Shown piece by piece: positions 33,701 through 46,020 of a DNA stretch of 64,000 nt. The notes beneath the pieces were generated by a model. It had not been told where the DNA came from, made no database searches, and worked only from the letters and a program-made list of their open reading frames with translations. The position numbers and the translations under genes are program-made. Source of the stretch: Brienomyrus brachyistius. Lineage: Eukaryota > Chordata > Actinopteri > Osteoglossiformes > Mormyridae. Where the stretch lies: the NCBI RefSeq assembly GCF_023856365.1, contig NC_064540.1:26714474-26778473 (forward strand). Reading direction: 5' to 3'. Every line of letters begins with the position of its first letter. Within the stretch, counting starts at the first letter, position 1.

Positions 33701-36700
33701 ATTGATTGGCTATGTGAGGTGTGCTAGTGGTCGAGTCAAAAAATACACTATGAATGGTTGCTGGAAATAATGGGGTGATTTTAGCAGAGGTTTTGAAATA
33801 GCTAAGCTAACACACTTTGGCAGGCATAATAGCATAGTTTTACACCAACATAAAGATCATTTACACAACATTTTCTCAGGCTGTCTAAGACTTTTGCACA
33901 GTACTGTAAGGCTAAAGGTGGCCATATACTTCAAACGACGTCAGGGCAAAAAAAAAAAGCACATTGGCACAAACAATTTGTCGCATAGTTAAAATGATGT
34001 CGCCACCTTGTTCACTGTCCTGCCACAAACTCTTGAGGGTGTGAAATGTTTTCGATGCAGCAGATCTTCATACAGAATGCAAATAAACATATTAGAAGAA
34101 TTAGAATTATAAGCTTTTTATTGTCATTATACTATGTGTAATGAAATTGCAAAACAGCTTCCTTTGTGGCAATTGCGTGAGTCATTTTAATAAATGAGAT
34201 GACAGCTCTTTTAAAATGAAAGTTGCTCTATTTATTAACAGCCACTATTGGTTTAATACTGGCAGCGACAGACAGGGAAGTTAACAATTTACACGACACA
34301 TGTAGTTGCATGCTAAGGAAACACATGCCTTCCATGGCAAGCACTACATAGCTACAACATTTACTATTTGCATTATTTATTTACACTATTTACAGATGTA
34401 TGCAGTGTAGTGTGCACAGCAGGCCGGTAACTGCATAGTAAGTCCCACTGAACAACCTTGTGGCAAACAGCTAATTCTCCACAGTGGTTGGGATCAGAAC
34501 AAACGAAAATGTTTGTTTTCGGGGACGTCACACAAGTAGTGTGCTGGTCACAGTGTTTGCTGCAGTGCTTGCAACTCATGCAGTGTCATCTTTTTAAAAC
34601 AATGTCGATTCCGTTAATTTTGTTTGAAGTATGCGGCCATCTTAAGCAGTCTTTCCATAGATGAGATAATTGTCAGACTGATCCCTAAACAGGCTTTCTA
34701 GTGCATTACTGGACTTTTTACTGGCAACTCTTCACAAACACGAATTCCAGGGTTTGACTGCACCTTTTATGCTCAGATAGGTTATTTGCTCTTTTGATGC
34801 CGTAGCTGGATTCTTGCTGAAGGCATCTTCTATTTTTAACAGTTAAATAATGCTAAACAAGTATCTACAAATGGCATATTGAAGGACGTTTCCAGATAAC
34901 TGCAGCAGTAACACATGCAGGGAATGCTTACTTAGAAGAAAGATATCTAGGTTAAAGTATCAGTTTGTACATTAATGTACAAAAACTGGTTCAGTAGTTT
35001 CCCAGCCATAGGGCAGGTCCATTGGTGTGCAACATTTTGAATGGCTGTTACCATGGCAACAGCTTATTGACAGTGCACCAATCAGGAGCGCGCAAAGTTT
35101 TATGTATTTTTCTTAGCGTCTGTTTCTATCCCGGGTGACTCACAATGCTTGTGGTTCAACACCACACCCATCTCTAAGCTTTTCAGGTTAAGCTCCCTTC
35201 CTTAAGGCTACACCAACAGTGGCCTCTCCTACGATTCATGCTCCCCTTGCTTTGTCTTGTCTGCCAGCTTTCATGAGATGATTTGAATTTTGCTTTGCTT
35301 CGATTTCAATGGGGCTCGGCACAGTAACGCCCAGTCATAAAATCTCATCATCGGTGTTACTGGAACATCTGGGACTGGGATTACTGGAGGTCATGGGAAC
35401 TTTGCTGTTTGGAGCCTGTGGTTATGAGTTGGTTATTCTTTAAAATGGTGTCTTTGAGTTCAATCCTTTCTGCCCCTCCCATTCCTGTTCCCTCCCTCAG
35501 GTTCTATGCTGGGGGATCTGAGCGAAGTGGACAACAGATTTTGGGCCCCCCCAAAAAGAAGAGCTCTAATGAGGTGGTTGAGGATCTGTTTAAGGGCGCT
35601 AAGGAGCATGGAGCTGTCCCAGTGGACAAGGCTGGCAAGAGTCCTGGAGAATCTAGCAAGGCTCGGGTACGTCACAAGTTTTCTTCCAGGTCATCGTGCT
35701 GCAGGCCTACGGTGACGAAGACGTTTCTGATGCCCTTTGTCTCTGAATATAATTTGTGTCCTATTATGTGGGTGAAGCCAAGTAAAGAATTCTTAATATA
35801 GGTTGTGCTAAGAGGTGGTTCATCACTTGGCATGTGACAATGCGTAGTCTTGACTCCTAGTTAAGTTAGTGGTGAGTTTTAGAGGGTCTGTCTTAATCTC
35901 TGAAACATTTAGGCTGTTTTGTTACTGTAAGTGGCATCTTTTTATCTCCACTCTTGCTCTCTTCAGCCTTTTTTAGGTGGGGGTTACAGACTAGGTGCAA
36001 CAACGGAGGAGCAGTCCACCTATGTGGCTGGGGAGAGGCGGTCTTCAGATTCTAAACAGGAAGTGAGCATTGCGTCTTTGTCCTCACCCCACCTCCAGTC
36101 CCGTTGACCACATGCTAACGTTTTCTCGTGGCGGCAGGTACATGTGGTGCTGAAGCTGTGGAAGGATGGGTTCAGCCTCGATGACGGCAACCTCAGGAGC
36201 TACTCGGATCCTGGAAATGCCCAGTTCCTGGAGTCGATACGCAGAGGGTGAGGCAACCATTCTTTAGTGAAGGCCAGAGATGACTATGAACCCAGACAGA
36301 ACTGACAATACAGTATGCTGCTTTTGCCATATTGATTCCAGAATTGGAATTTCTGGAATTGCACATTCATACTCAGAAAAATCATCATAAACTTGACTGG
36401 GCAAAATATTCTAGGTGTAAAAAGTTAAATTATTATCTACTACTCAAGTCATTTTTCCACATGGAGTCGTGCCAAAAAATGAAAACGATATAATAATGCC
36501 TAGGGTGGACATTTGGGTACTGGGCTGTGTGGAACCTGAGGTGGTGATGATGGTCTGTGGGAATGATCTCTTGCCTGGTCTTTGTTTCCTTCTGTCTATA
36601 CAGTGAGATCCCCATGGAGCTGAGGCAGCTATCTCAAGGTGGGCAGGTCAACGTGGATATGGAGGACCACCGGGATGAAGGGTACTCCAAGCCCAAGCCT

Positions 36701-38373
36701 TCCTTCAAGGTTTTTGGTGGCGAGGGCCAGAAGCTGGGCAGGTGAATGGAAAGTAGAGGAAGTAGCTTTCTCAGGGGTGGGGGGGGGGGTGGGCTGTGTG
36801 ACCAGAGAAGAGCTATGAATGGGTGAGGTTACACAGCAGTCAGTTGTCAAGTTCCTCTTAAATGGTTCAGCACAGACGTCACATTGATAAAACCTGAGTA
36901 CCCCCTTGAAGGTCAAAGTCAACTCTGCAGTGCATGACCTATCCAAGCAACAATGGACATGCCAAGGGGCAGTATTGGAAGCTCCACTGTTGTAGCCAAG
37001 AGCAACATAGTTAATTGGCCTCAGGTTCCACAAGGGAAAGTTTAACTTCCTGTTGCTGAAAACTCTTAAATCTTTGATCCACTTTAGATGCTTTATTTGG
37101 ATGTGGAAGCCATTGATCTGCAGTCAAATACAGATTGTGATGTGTTCGTGTGTGAATATACTGGCAGCACTTGGTCAGGAGTCCCTATCTCCTCTGTAGC
37201 GCGACCCCACAGGTGGTCTCATACGCTGGGATGTCGAGGGTCACTGCGAACCAAGAAGCTGAAGCAAGCGCCGCCATTGTTCTGGACGACACGCAGCCCA
37301 TCACCAATATCCAGGTGCGGCTGGCCGACGGCAGCCGTCTGGTGCAGAAGTTCAATCACGCCCACAGGTGCGGTGCTAAGTCATGCTGACATGTCCTGCT
37401 ATGCCCCCCCCCTTTGCAGCAGAAATGAGGATCCATGAGGAAATGGATGGGTCTCAAGTAATTTAAATGATGCTTGATTGACCATTTTTATGTTGATGTG
37501 CCCCCATCCTGGTAGGTATATAGCTCTTGAAAAACGTAAGAGACCACAGCACAATTTTTTGTTTCACTCATTTCTTGATTTATCGGTGTTTGTCTGTGAA
37601 TAATATATATGTTTTTTTTTTTGTAAACTGCAGCCTGGTTCTTCCCTGTTTCTGAATAATGAAGGGCTTCTTCCTTCCTTAATGGGATTTCAGTCCTGCT
37701 TCTAGGAGCCTGATATGAATTGTCCTAGCAGTGGACCTGCACTTAATGTTTCCCACTCTTTTGGAAGGTCACGATGTCATCCTACGATTCATGAGAAACT
37801 GTCAGATTAACAATCATCTCTGGCATTAGAATGTCGCTTCCGCCCTTATCTGGCTGGTTTCTGGTCATTCCCAGTGTCCCCCACTTCACCTTATTCTTGT
37901 GTACTGCTGTCTTAGAAATTTTGAACCCAGAAGCAACCTGCTGCTCAGTGTAGCCTTTTGCCAGCAGAACTACAATTAAACAAGAATTTAATAATGCAGA
38001 ATTAAAAAATTTATATAGAGCTGGTCTTCCAGAGCTGTATGTTTAAGTTAAATTTCCTGGCTTCTAAAAGCATCCATGGGGCGGCCCTGTATAATTGTGA
38101 AGGCAAAAGCCAACTGATTTCTTTCAGCCACTGGCTGACTAACACTGCAGTGTCATGCAACATGTAGATCTAAATAAGATCCCTCTGGGTCTCGATCCTC
38201 CCCTGTCCAGGGTATCAGATGTGCGTCGCTTCATCGTGGGATCCCGACCAACCATGGCGGCGGTGGAGTTTGTGCTGATGACTACCTTCCCTAACAAGGA
38301 GCTTAGGGACGAGAGCCTGACCCTGTCACAAGCCGGTCTGCTCAATGCTGTCATCGTGCAAAGGCTCAAGTAA
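30652..38373 (+). CDS. nsfl1c: NSFL1C, NSFL1 cofactor p47 (whole coding span, 9 exons)
   Basis: The join is 30652-30753, 31434-31525, 33200-33262, 35501-35666, 35967-36062, 36138-36247, 36604-36741, 37200-37367, 38211-38373, giving 365 aa with consistent phases; human p47 is 370 aa. p47 is an adaptor of the p97/VCP ATPase in Golgi and ER membrane fusion after mitosis and in ubiquitin handling. Domains: UBA at 1-45 ([11 protein letters not shown]), a basic NLS-like [10 protein letters not shown] at about 101-110, SEP at about 174-238 ([36 protein letters not shown]), and UBX at about 285-365 ([20 protein letters not shown]; the FPN tripeptide in [10 protein letters not shown] is the p97-binding loop). 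The acidic linker after UBA is shorter than in human. The start has a good context (CGAGATGG). Confidence 0.95.
31434..31525 (+). CDS. nsfl1c: NSFL1C exon 2
   Basis: It encodes residues 35-65, [10 protein letters not shown] then a Pro/Glu-rich linker. The first residues complete the UBA helix as in human [11 protein letters not shown]. The acceptor is AACCAAG, weaker than usual. Confidence 0.88.
33200..33262 (+). CDS. nsfl1c: NSFL1C exon 3
   Basis: A 63-nt exon for residues 65-86, [20 protein letters not shown] then QR, matching human [23 protein letters not shown]. The acceptor chosen is CCCAG|AGTC because it alone keeps the frame. Confidence 0.87.
33385..33908. mobile_element. MITE with terminal inverted repeats (copy 2, longer)
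   Basis: The left end GTACTATGCAAAAGTCTTAG is the inverted match of the right end, whose reverse complement reads TACAGTACTGTGCAAAAGTC. Interior words are shared with the copy at 13457-13673. No transposase frame. It lies in NSFL1C intron 3, which carries no exon. Confidence 0.75.
33909..35500 (+). other. nsfl1c: Rest of NSFL1C intron 3
   Basis: AT-rich intron sequence without a recognisable exon, RNA gene or well-defined repeat. Confidence 0.5.
35501..35666 (+). CDS. nsfl1c: NSFL1C exon 4
   Basis: It encodes residues 86-141, [20 protein letters not shown] then [20 protein letters not shown], strongly conserved with human p47. The acceptor is TCCCTCAG and the donor GTACGT. Confidence 0.94.
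35967..36062 (+). CDS. nsfl1c: NSFL1C exon 5
   Basis: It encodes residues 142-173, [20 protein letters not shown] then [12 protein letters not shown]. The donor is GAA|GTGAGC. Confidence 0.9.
36138..36247 (+). CDS. nsfl1c: NSFL1C exon 6 (SEP domain)
   Basis: It encodes residues 174-210, [20 protein letters not shown] then [16 protein letters not shown]. The intron upstream is only 75 nt. Confidence 0.93.
36604..36741 (+). CDS. nsfl1c: NSFL1C exon 7 (end of SEP)
   Basis: It encodes residues 210-256, [20 protein letters not shown] then [20 protein letters not shown] and GQKLG, conserved with human. Confidence 0.93.
37200..37367 (+). CDS. nsfl1c: NSFL1C exon 8 (linker and start of UBX)
   Basis: It encodes residues 256-312, from [10 protein letters not shown] through ILDD-like [19 protein letters not shown] to QKFNHAHR. 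The acceptor CTCTGTAG precedes a single nucleotide that completes Ser256. Confidence 0.92.
37520..38036 (-). pseudogene. Relic DNA transposon with decayed transposase (Tc1/mariner-like) in NSFL1C intron 8
   Basis: On the minus strand, about 37970-37800 reads [20 protein letters not shown] then [10 protein letters not shown] and a further roughly 30 open residues ending at a TAG. This is the helix-turn-helix DNA-binding part of a Tc1-type transposase (compare the family pattern of a Gly-x-Ser-x-x-Thr-Val recognition helix). No DDE catalytic domain follows. The edges (TATAGCTCTTGAAAAACGTA and TTTATATAGAGCTGG) look like partly matched ends. Confidence 0.6.
38211..38373 (+). CDS. nsfl1c: NSFL1C exon 9 (UBX end, stop)
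   Basis: It encodes residues 312-365, [18 protein letters not shown] then [15 protein letters not shown] and [11 protein letters not shown], followed by TAA. FPN is the conserved cis-Pro-containing p97-contact loop of UBX domains. Confidence 0.94.
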
Positions 38374-38638
38374 TAATGCCCCCCATTCACTGGACCGTGT
38401 GAGGGGGAGGGAGGCAGTACAACTTTTGACTCCTGGTTGGGAAGCACAGAGTTCTGGACCTGCAGTTTGGTGTGATGTGTTTTTGAGATTCAGTTCCTTG
38501 GAGAATGCCTTCCCCCTCACCAACATGGGACTGTCGGCAACAGCTTGTGCACAGTGACTGTAATGGAAGGCAAGATTCAGACGAGATTGGAAGGATTCCT
38601 CAACAAACTATTGTTTAAAGTTAGTAGGAAAGAAACAC

Positions 38639-38644
38639 AATAAA
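38639..38644 (+). terminator. Candidate polyadenylation signal of NSFL1C
   Basis: AATAAA 266 nt after the stop codon, in an A-rich context. No transcript evidence. Confidence 0.55.
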
Positions 38645-40345
38645 ACATAAAAAAACATTAAATGTTTTACCTCAAGGCTTGGTTTCTTAATTAATGGGAA
38701 TTCACAACACTCCATGTTGTCCAAGTGTAACTATATCCCAAAAGCCTTGATTTCTATGATTGATACCAGTCAGCCTTTCCTTCACAAGACAAACTAATCA
38801 GAATTGAAGCAGTTTTTCTTTACATCTTTATTTACACCAAGGAATTGTTTTGGGCAAGAATAATATACATAATATGAATTAGCATTTTAATAATTGGACT
38901 GATATATTTTTCTGTACTTGTAGGGTTTATATTTATGTATGGTGTTGCAGTGACATTGATTTTACAGCAGAGGGCAGTGTTTAAGGAGCTTTTAGGCAGA
39001 TTTACTGAGAATGAATTTTCAACTTACTAAAATATTAATGCATCTGTCAAGTCTGCTGTTCATTCTTTTTCATAGTTGCGCAAGCTGATCGTGCAGCTCA
39101 CTTTAATTTTTTCAATGTGGCATTGATTTAATTTCTTTTAACCACTTGTGACTTGATGATATCCTTGTTTTTCTTAACTGAAGTTGTGCACAGAGATGTG
39201 GCAGGCCCGTGTATTTAATGATTGAATGAGTGAGTTTGCTGACAACATTGTTAGGCTAATAGGTGTGGGATGTGAGACATTTGTGTCTGGAGATGCACTT
39301 CGATGGCATACTAGAATACAGATGGAATCGGTTTCACAAGATTCCTCTCATTTTTATGGTGCCTGTTTGTGTTTTGCACCCCAGTTTATTACTGTGCAGC
39401 TGACTGATGTTACACGATGGAGAAAAGCACAAGGAAACCAGCCTCTGAAACCATTCACTGAAACTAGTGGAGAACAGGACACTGTGCAGGATAGACCAAA
39501 ATTCCGGCCAACCTTTAAGAATTGCTCTTGGTTTTAACCAGGTGCACTGCAGTTGCTTCTTTCTCTGTACTGCCTTTTCTCGTCGTCCTGTGACCTCATA
39601 GCTCAGTCAGATGCATAGCTTTTCCCGCAGGGGTCTTGTGCTCAGTCCTCACTGTACCGCATGCCTAAGGGGGAAGGGGGGGCAATCCGGCCCTGAGAAA
39701 CCTGCTCATTGGCTTTTCATCAGATTGGTCCCACGGCTGCGTTCCTCCCTCCTTCATTGCTTTACGGCAGTGACCAGGCGCACACAGCACTGTGGATGGC
39801 ATGAAGCATGTGGCATTTGCTATTGCTTGGGGCTCGTAGATAGCTGAGGGGGCACATATTAGAGACGTGTGCTGGTCTACACCCCTTCTGGGCTGTTGGG
39901 GGCATCATATGCTGTGATTGGATCAACTGATCATTCCAGAATGGAGTGATAATGGGGGATGGGTAAAATATGTTCTTTGTCAAAGTTATACATACTGTAT
40001 AAATGGTTTACATTATTACATATACACATATAACTATATATAAAGATAATTGAAAATGATTATTGCAACCCAAAGTCTAACAGGATCTTTGATATGTTAA
40101 ATGAGTCAGAAGTTACTCTAAATCTCAGTTAACTGCAGCTCCACGTGGATCAGAGACCAGCTTCCGCCGTGGTCCTGAAGACTGGGACTTAGCTGAAGTC
40201 CACAACAATAATTGCTGAAAGCTAAGGTTGGCAATAAGACATTTAAACTGACAGAATGTAAAGAATGAAGTTTAACATGTCTGGTGTCAAATACCCTGGA
40301 GTCTATGTTATGATGGCTGGTCTTATTTGGGGCTGCAGGAATATA

Positions 40346-40616
40346 TACTCTCAGCAAAAAAGGGTACGATTTGTACCTTTCTTTGTCACTGGAGCTGAGC
40401 AGTTTTACCCGAGCTGTAAGTAGATGTACCTTTTAAGGTACGGAAATGGACTCTAAGGGACATCTCCAAGGTACAAACAATATTAATGAATCCCAATGGT
40501 ACAAACACTATTCCTCATAGTCCATTTCTGTACCTTAAAAGGTACATGTACCCTTGAGAGTACAGCATCAGTAACAGCAAAGGTACAAATTGTACACTTT
40601 TTTCTGACAATGTAGC
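40346..40616. mobile_element. Palindromic MITE, about 270 bp
   Basis: The left arm (CAGCAAAAAAGGGTACGATT, TGTACCTTTCTTTGTCACTG, ACCTTTTAAGGTACGGAAAT) matches the reverse complement of the right arm (CAGAAAAAAGTGTACAATTT, GTACCTTTGCTGTTACTGAT, ACCTTTTAAGGTACAGAAAT). The whole element could fold into one long hairpin. It has no coding capacity, and the superfamily is not determined. Confidence 0.75.
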
Positions 40617-43600
40617 AGTAGATGTGGGGATTCATTCTACAATTTTGCACTTTTTATGGTGAAGCATAAATCAGCTTATTTTTGAGGCCAGATTCTGTGC
40701 TTGTGCTTGATTGTTGATGGGTGCGGCTGCATTCCTCAAGGCATCTGTGGCCAGTGAATTATAAAGGAAGTTCACAGTGGGGGGGAGAGGGATTACAGTC
40801 TGTTTGGCATTGAGGGGTTTTGGAATGAGCTACTCAAGTCAACCGCAATCACAGGCATCGGGTGTAATAATGGCCTCTTATTTTGTCAAAGGCAACATTT
40901 CCACCTGTTAGGGTTTTAGTTTTCAAGGTTATCCTCTTACTTGTGTGGGAAGTCATGGGCTGTCAAGGCTGGTTTTTATTCTTGTGTTGCGTGACATTGG
41001 CTGTCAGCATCTTGGGCTTTTTCGTCGGGTTGCTTTGTCTATGAATCAGTGAGATTGCGTGAGAAGAAGAAGCTCCACCCCATTCCCCCTCCCTGGAGGG
41101 ATGCCTACCAGCCCGAACCGTCACCCTAGAGGACCACTGGCAGGACAGCACTCTAGTAAGGGCCTGACGTTCAGCACTGTGGTGACTAATGCACATCCGC
41201 TCATGCCTTATTCCTAACTGCTGGAGTTTCCTGCTTAGCTCTCCTCTCTGGGATATGTCTTTTTCTGATAGAGTCGGCGAAGTTAGTAGGTAATGAGGTC
41301 AGATAAGATTCAATCAATGCTGCTAGAAACTGGAGTACGCTTCATTCTGTCACTCTGTCCGTCTCTAGAGGGAAGTGGGTGTACTTCTGAGCAGGAAGCT
41401 ATGCTGCGCTGTAGGGACCATAGACTTCTCTCTGCAGATCCTCCTGCTTGATGTGGTCAAGGTGAACATCTGACCACTGCATTGCAGACTTTCTACTTCT
41501 CATGCTGTGATTTGCAGTGAAACGTTTCTCCTCTTTCAAGTGTGGTGATGTGTAAGTAGTAGTTATATAAGTATATAACGTATACAATGGGGGAGTTTTA
41601 TTTACTCATTGGACAGTTGAACCTTCCAGGTGTGTATGATAACTAAAAATCATCAGGGGTAACCCTACAAGAAGGATGCTCCTCATTTATGTTTAGAAAA
41701 AAGCTTTGAGATTCCCATCGTTCATAACATTCTCTTGAACTCCAACACACCCCCAGCTTACATAATTATAATGGTTAATCAACTGTTAACATATATTCGA
41801 TTGATTATATACAGTGACGAAGACTGGCAGTGGGGATGTGAGGTACTTATACGGTGAAATTAATTTTAAACCTTCGTTCAGTATGGTTCAGTATTTAAAG
41901 TTACACTGTAACTTTAAATGGTGATGAGGACAACAACAGAAATCTATTTAATACATCTGACAATTGCGCAGTGTCACAGAATTCCACACTTGGCTCAAAT
42001 AATGTTATTGCAAAATGAAAGGAGAGCTTGCTGTGCTGAAGGCGTTATCATGTCTGTGATCCGCTTAAAAAAAGATCCACCAGAAGTCTTGTTAGTTTAG
42101 GCCACAGCAGATAATTTCTGTACAATAAACTTAAGAGACCTACAGTAAAATGGAAAATGACAAGCTGCTCCTTCAACGCTACAATATAAGTTTCAGACCT
42201 GGAGGATCACCATGTCAATAAAGAACGGGAGGAAAGCCTGGAATGACACTCCCATTTATGGTACGCTGGAAAGATCGCTGACCACGTATCGCCATTGACT
42301 GACAGTCCATCAGAATGATGTGTTCTTTATTGCACAATTACTGAAAATGTTAAATATTCAAAGTTACGTTGCCACACTACTCGTGGAGCAGACCTTCAGC
42401 AGTACACCTCTGGTCAGCTAATTTCAACGAGATGTATTTCCTGTTGCTTAGGAACCATGTTCTTTTGTGTAAAGATGATATACAAGAAATACACCCATTA
42501 AATACTATATTTAGTGAAAATGTGCATTTAATACACTTTAAAATCAACCATTTTATACAGAATAGATCCACAGCTGTACACATTTATGTGGAATATAGGC
42601 GCAGATAAATGTCTGTTAGCCCTCCTTTGGCAGTCGACTTTGGCTGTGAATTTTTTCAGGTTATTTCCAGGTTTTTTCAATATTCCGTTGTGATATATGC
42701 TGGTGTTGTATCTTTGCTGTTACATTTAGTCAGGAAGTGTGATTCTCTAACCCCATTAAACTGTCCTTAAGTTTAGCTTGAAGTGCATGGCTCCATTATT
42801 CAATCCGTAGTCCTTAGTCCATAACCATATAATATATAATGTTGGAGAAGGATGCTCAGGTTCTTTTCAAATTCCCCTAAACTCATCTCCTGTCTTGGTT
42901 ACTGCAGCTGTTGGTCAAGTCTATGCTGAATTTATATCATTGCGGCATTGGTTGCAATCATAGTTGTTGCAGGTGCTGTGGCATGGAAATCCTGTAATGC
43001 AGCAACTGTATGAGTTTTTGCTGCATTGTTTTACCCGTTTAGATGTTTCAGTTCGTGCAGCGGCTGTAGAGGGCGTAGCAAATACTTCCGACCCTGTAGG
43101 GAAGGCATTGTAATTGCTCTGGTAGCAGCATGATTGTCGTCTCAAGGACCTTTATCTCCATGCCTCTTGGGGTTTACATCCACATGATGCTGTGCTTCAC
43201 CTCCCTTCGCTCTGTCTCATCAACCTGAAGCTTTTGCATCTCACCTCACCATGTGCTGCCTCTTTGACGCCTTCATGAGTGTTTCTAGCTATACATCCTG
43301 TGCACCCAGTCACCATGACCCCGTCATCTCCAGTTCCAGTTCTACTATGCACTATTAGGCATTATCTCTTTAGCTTTACCATCTTACTGTGACCATAATT
43401 AGTGGTTAGTGGTAAATTCCATGCTTAAAATATGCCTTGACCTTCCATCCACAGTGATACTGTGTTTCCTACCCTGGATGGGTGGGGAGCAGAGAAAAGG
43501 AGACTCGGCTTACAGTCTGAAACTAGTGATAACATTGTTATTAAAATTCAGTTCTGCTTTTTTTGTCCCTGTGTTTAAACCATGGCTTTGCTTTTTAGGG

Positions 43601-45039
43601 TATTTCCTCAAGATAATGCTCACGGGGGTCATTTTTGTTGTCCAGCAACATTACAAAACTATATAGCTCCCAGAATAGTACTACTATACCTCCCAGTGCA
43701 AATAAATGAAATAAATAAATAATACTGAACAAGGTGTGTAGTACATGTGAGGCAGAAACATGGAAGGTGTGTATTTTTAGTGCAAGTTGAACAGTAGAGT
43801 TATGAGCAAAAGACAGTTGGGTCAATGTCCTTTGAGCTGGGGGTAAGGAATGTACAGACCAGAATTGTTGTACAAATATATGGCAGTAGGAGTACCTCAA
43901 GCACTCTGCTCTGTGTTCAGAGAACACGGCTCTGTTCAGGCTTCATGTACATAAAAGAACATAATATTATACTCAGTAGCATTTAAAGTCATTTACAATG
44001 TCATATAGACATTTTTCAGTATAGCTTCAAATCAAAATGAATCAAATTTAACACATTTAGTACATTTAACACAACTGCAGTTGCTGTATATATTATAAAA
44101 ATACTACTTGTAGATGTGCAAGAGAAAATTGGTTAAACCCAGAGTATGAGTTACAATAGTCCAGCCAAGAGGAAATAAAAGCACGAATGAGTCTTTCAAA
44201 ATCAATCACAGGGAGGCAAGCTTTAAGTTTAGCTAGAACAGTGTTTCTCAACCCAGTGCTTGGGCATACCAATACAGTCCACATTTTTGCATCCTTCCAT
44301 CTCCCAAAACACCGGTATCTGGGGTTCTCGGTCACTTTATTGATTTAGTTCAGGGGTGCCAGGAGCTGAGAGGAAGCAGAAATGTGGTGCCCGAGAACTG
44401 GGTTGAGAAAAAAATTACATAACTCTTCGTGGATGGGTAGTGGGTGAGTACAATGCAGACAAGGGGACCTGCGTGTGGACAGCTGGGTCCAGACAGCAAT
44501 CCATGCCTTATTCTGACACCCTGCAAGACACAGTATTGCTACAGTAGCCCCAACCACCCTATCATTAATCTGTGTTAAAAAAAAAAAGTATTCAGTGATA
44601 CTTTGAGAGCTGAGAGTTCAGATTCAGGTGTAATTCTGCAGCCCTTTGTTTGGTATATAGGGAAAAGTCACCCTTTCTTGTGTTAGTATATGAGTTCGTT
44701 CATGCCTATGACTGTCTAAGTGTGAGTGTAAAATGCTTTTGCTTTTGTCTGCCTTAATTCTAGCGCATGCTTTTGTGTGTTCTATGGGTCAATATTTACT
44801 CATTCTGTAAATTCCATTTGTTGTTTTACAGTTTTCTGCATATGCATAGTGTTTTTGCAAGTGTTTGCTTTTGTATGTGTTACATTTGTGTATTTGTGTC
44901 CCAGGAAGGTTTACCGGCTGTCAGCCCTGGCCTAACCAGAAACATCCATCCTATGCTGCCTGGTGATGTTCCTCTGTGTGAAGATGATGAAAGATCAGGC
45001 CTTTTCTGTCTGAGTATGGAGCTCAGCTTCTAGGCCAAG

Positions 45040-46020
45040 AACTTTTAACCTCAGGACTAGAGTACTGCAACTTTACCAGCTTGTGCTGTCAGACCACTGC
45101 AGACGGTTCAAAATGTGGCAGCATGTCTGGTACTTAACCAGCCAAAATGCTCTTATGTTACACCCCTCCTTGTCTGACTTCATTGGCTCCCAATATGAAC
45201 TCACATAAAGTTCAAGTTCTCGGTACTGGCCATCAGGTCCATTAATGAACAGGCACCCACCTCCTCCATCAAGGGGCTCCTTAAGACCAATATCCAAGGG
45301 CTTCAGCATGTGAGAATTATCACTCCAGATGGTTCTCTCGTGTGGTTCCCCGATGGTGGAATGAGCTGCAGAACCACTTCCAATCATCAGATTACCTCTT
45401 CACCTTCAAAAAACGCGTTAATTCCTCCATTAACCTGATCTCTCTCTGTACTCTCTGCATATTATTAATGTTGCACTTCTCATCATTGAATTATCTTATT
45501 AGGTTCTTGCTTTGTTGGAAGATGCTCCATGGCTCTTGGTCCTATTCAAGTTACGCTTCTACCTGGGTATTCAATGGAAGCTGCACTTAAGCTCAGCTTC
45601 TTGACTGCTGTATAAGAACATAAGAACATAAGAACTATACAAACGAGAGGAGGCCATTCGGCCCATCAAGCTCGCTTGGGGAGAACTTAACTAATAGCTC
45701 AGAGTTGTTAAAATCTTATCTAACTCTGATTTAAAGGAACCCAAGGATTCAGCTTGCACTACGTTATAAGGAAGACTATTCCATACTCTGACTACACGCT
45801 GTGTAAAGAAGTGCTTCCTTAAATCCAGTTTGAAATGTTCTCCCGCTAATTTCCACCTATGGCCACGAGTTCGTGTATTTGAACTAATGCTGAAGTAACT
45901 ATTTGGTTTGTAATGTATGTAATGTGCTATTACTATTATTATTATTAGCTATTATTGCCTTGCTTATACGCTTTAGACAAAAGCTTCTGCCAAATAAAAT
46001 AAATGCAAATGTAACTGTAA
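45040..46020 (+). mobile_element. 3' end of a degenerate LINE (L2/CR1-like), interrupted by another repeat
   Basis: 45040-45600 carries, in decayed form, the end of a LINE reverse-transcriptase ORF as found widely in fish: GGACTAGAGTACTGCAACTT, TTCAAAATGTGGCAGCATGT, TTGGCTCCCAATATGAACTC, TGGTGGAATGAGCTGCAGAA. The 3' tail resumes at about 45905-46020 (GCTTTAGACAAAAGCTTCTG then CCAAATAAAATAAATGCAAA). Between them a different dispersed repeat is inserted. Confidence 0.65.
45612..45880 (+). repeat. (ACATAAGA)-headed dispersed repeat nested in the LINE
   Basis: It begins ATAAGAACATAAGAACATAA, then CAAACGAGAGGAGGCCATTC, GGCCCATCAAGCTCG, AGAAGTGCTTCCTTAAATCC, and ends near GGCCACGAGTTCGTG. The same head occurs at 29020-29068. 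It has no long open frame and its class is uncertain. Confidence 0.75.
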
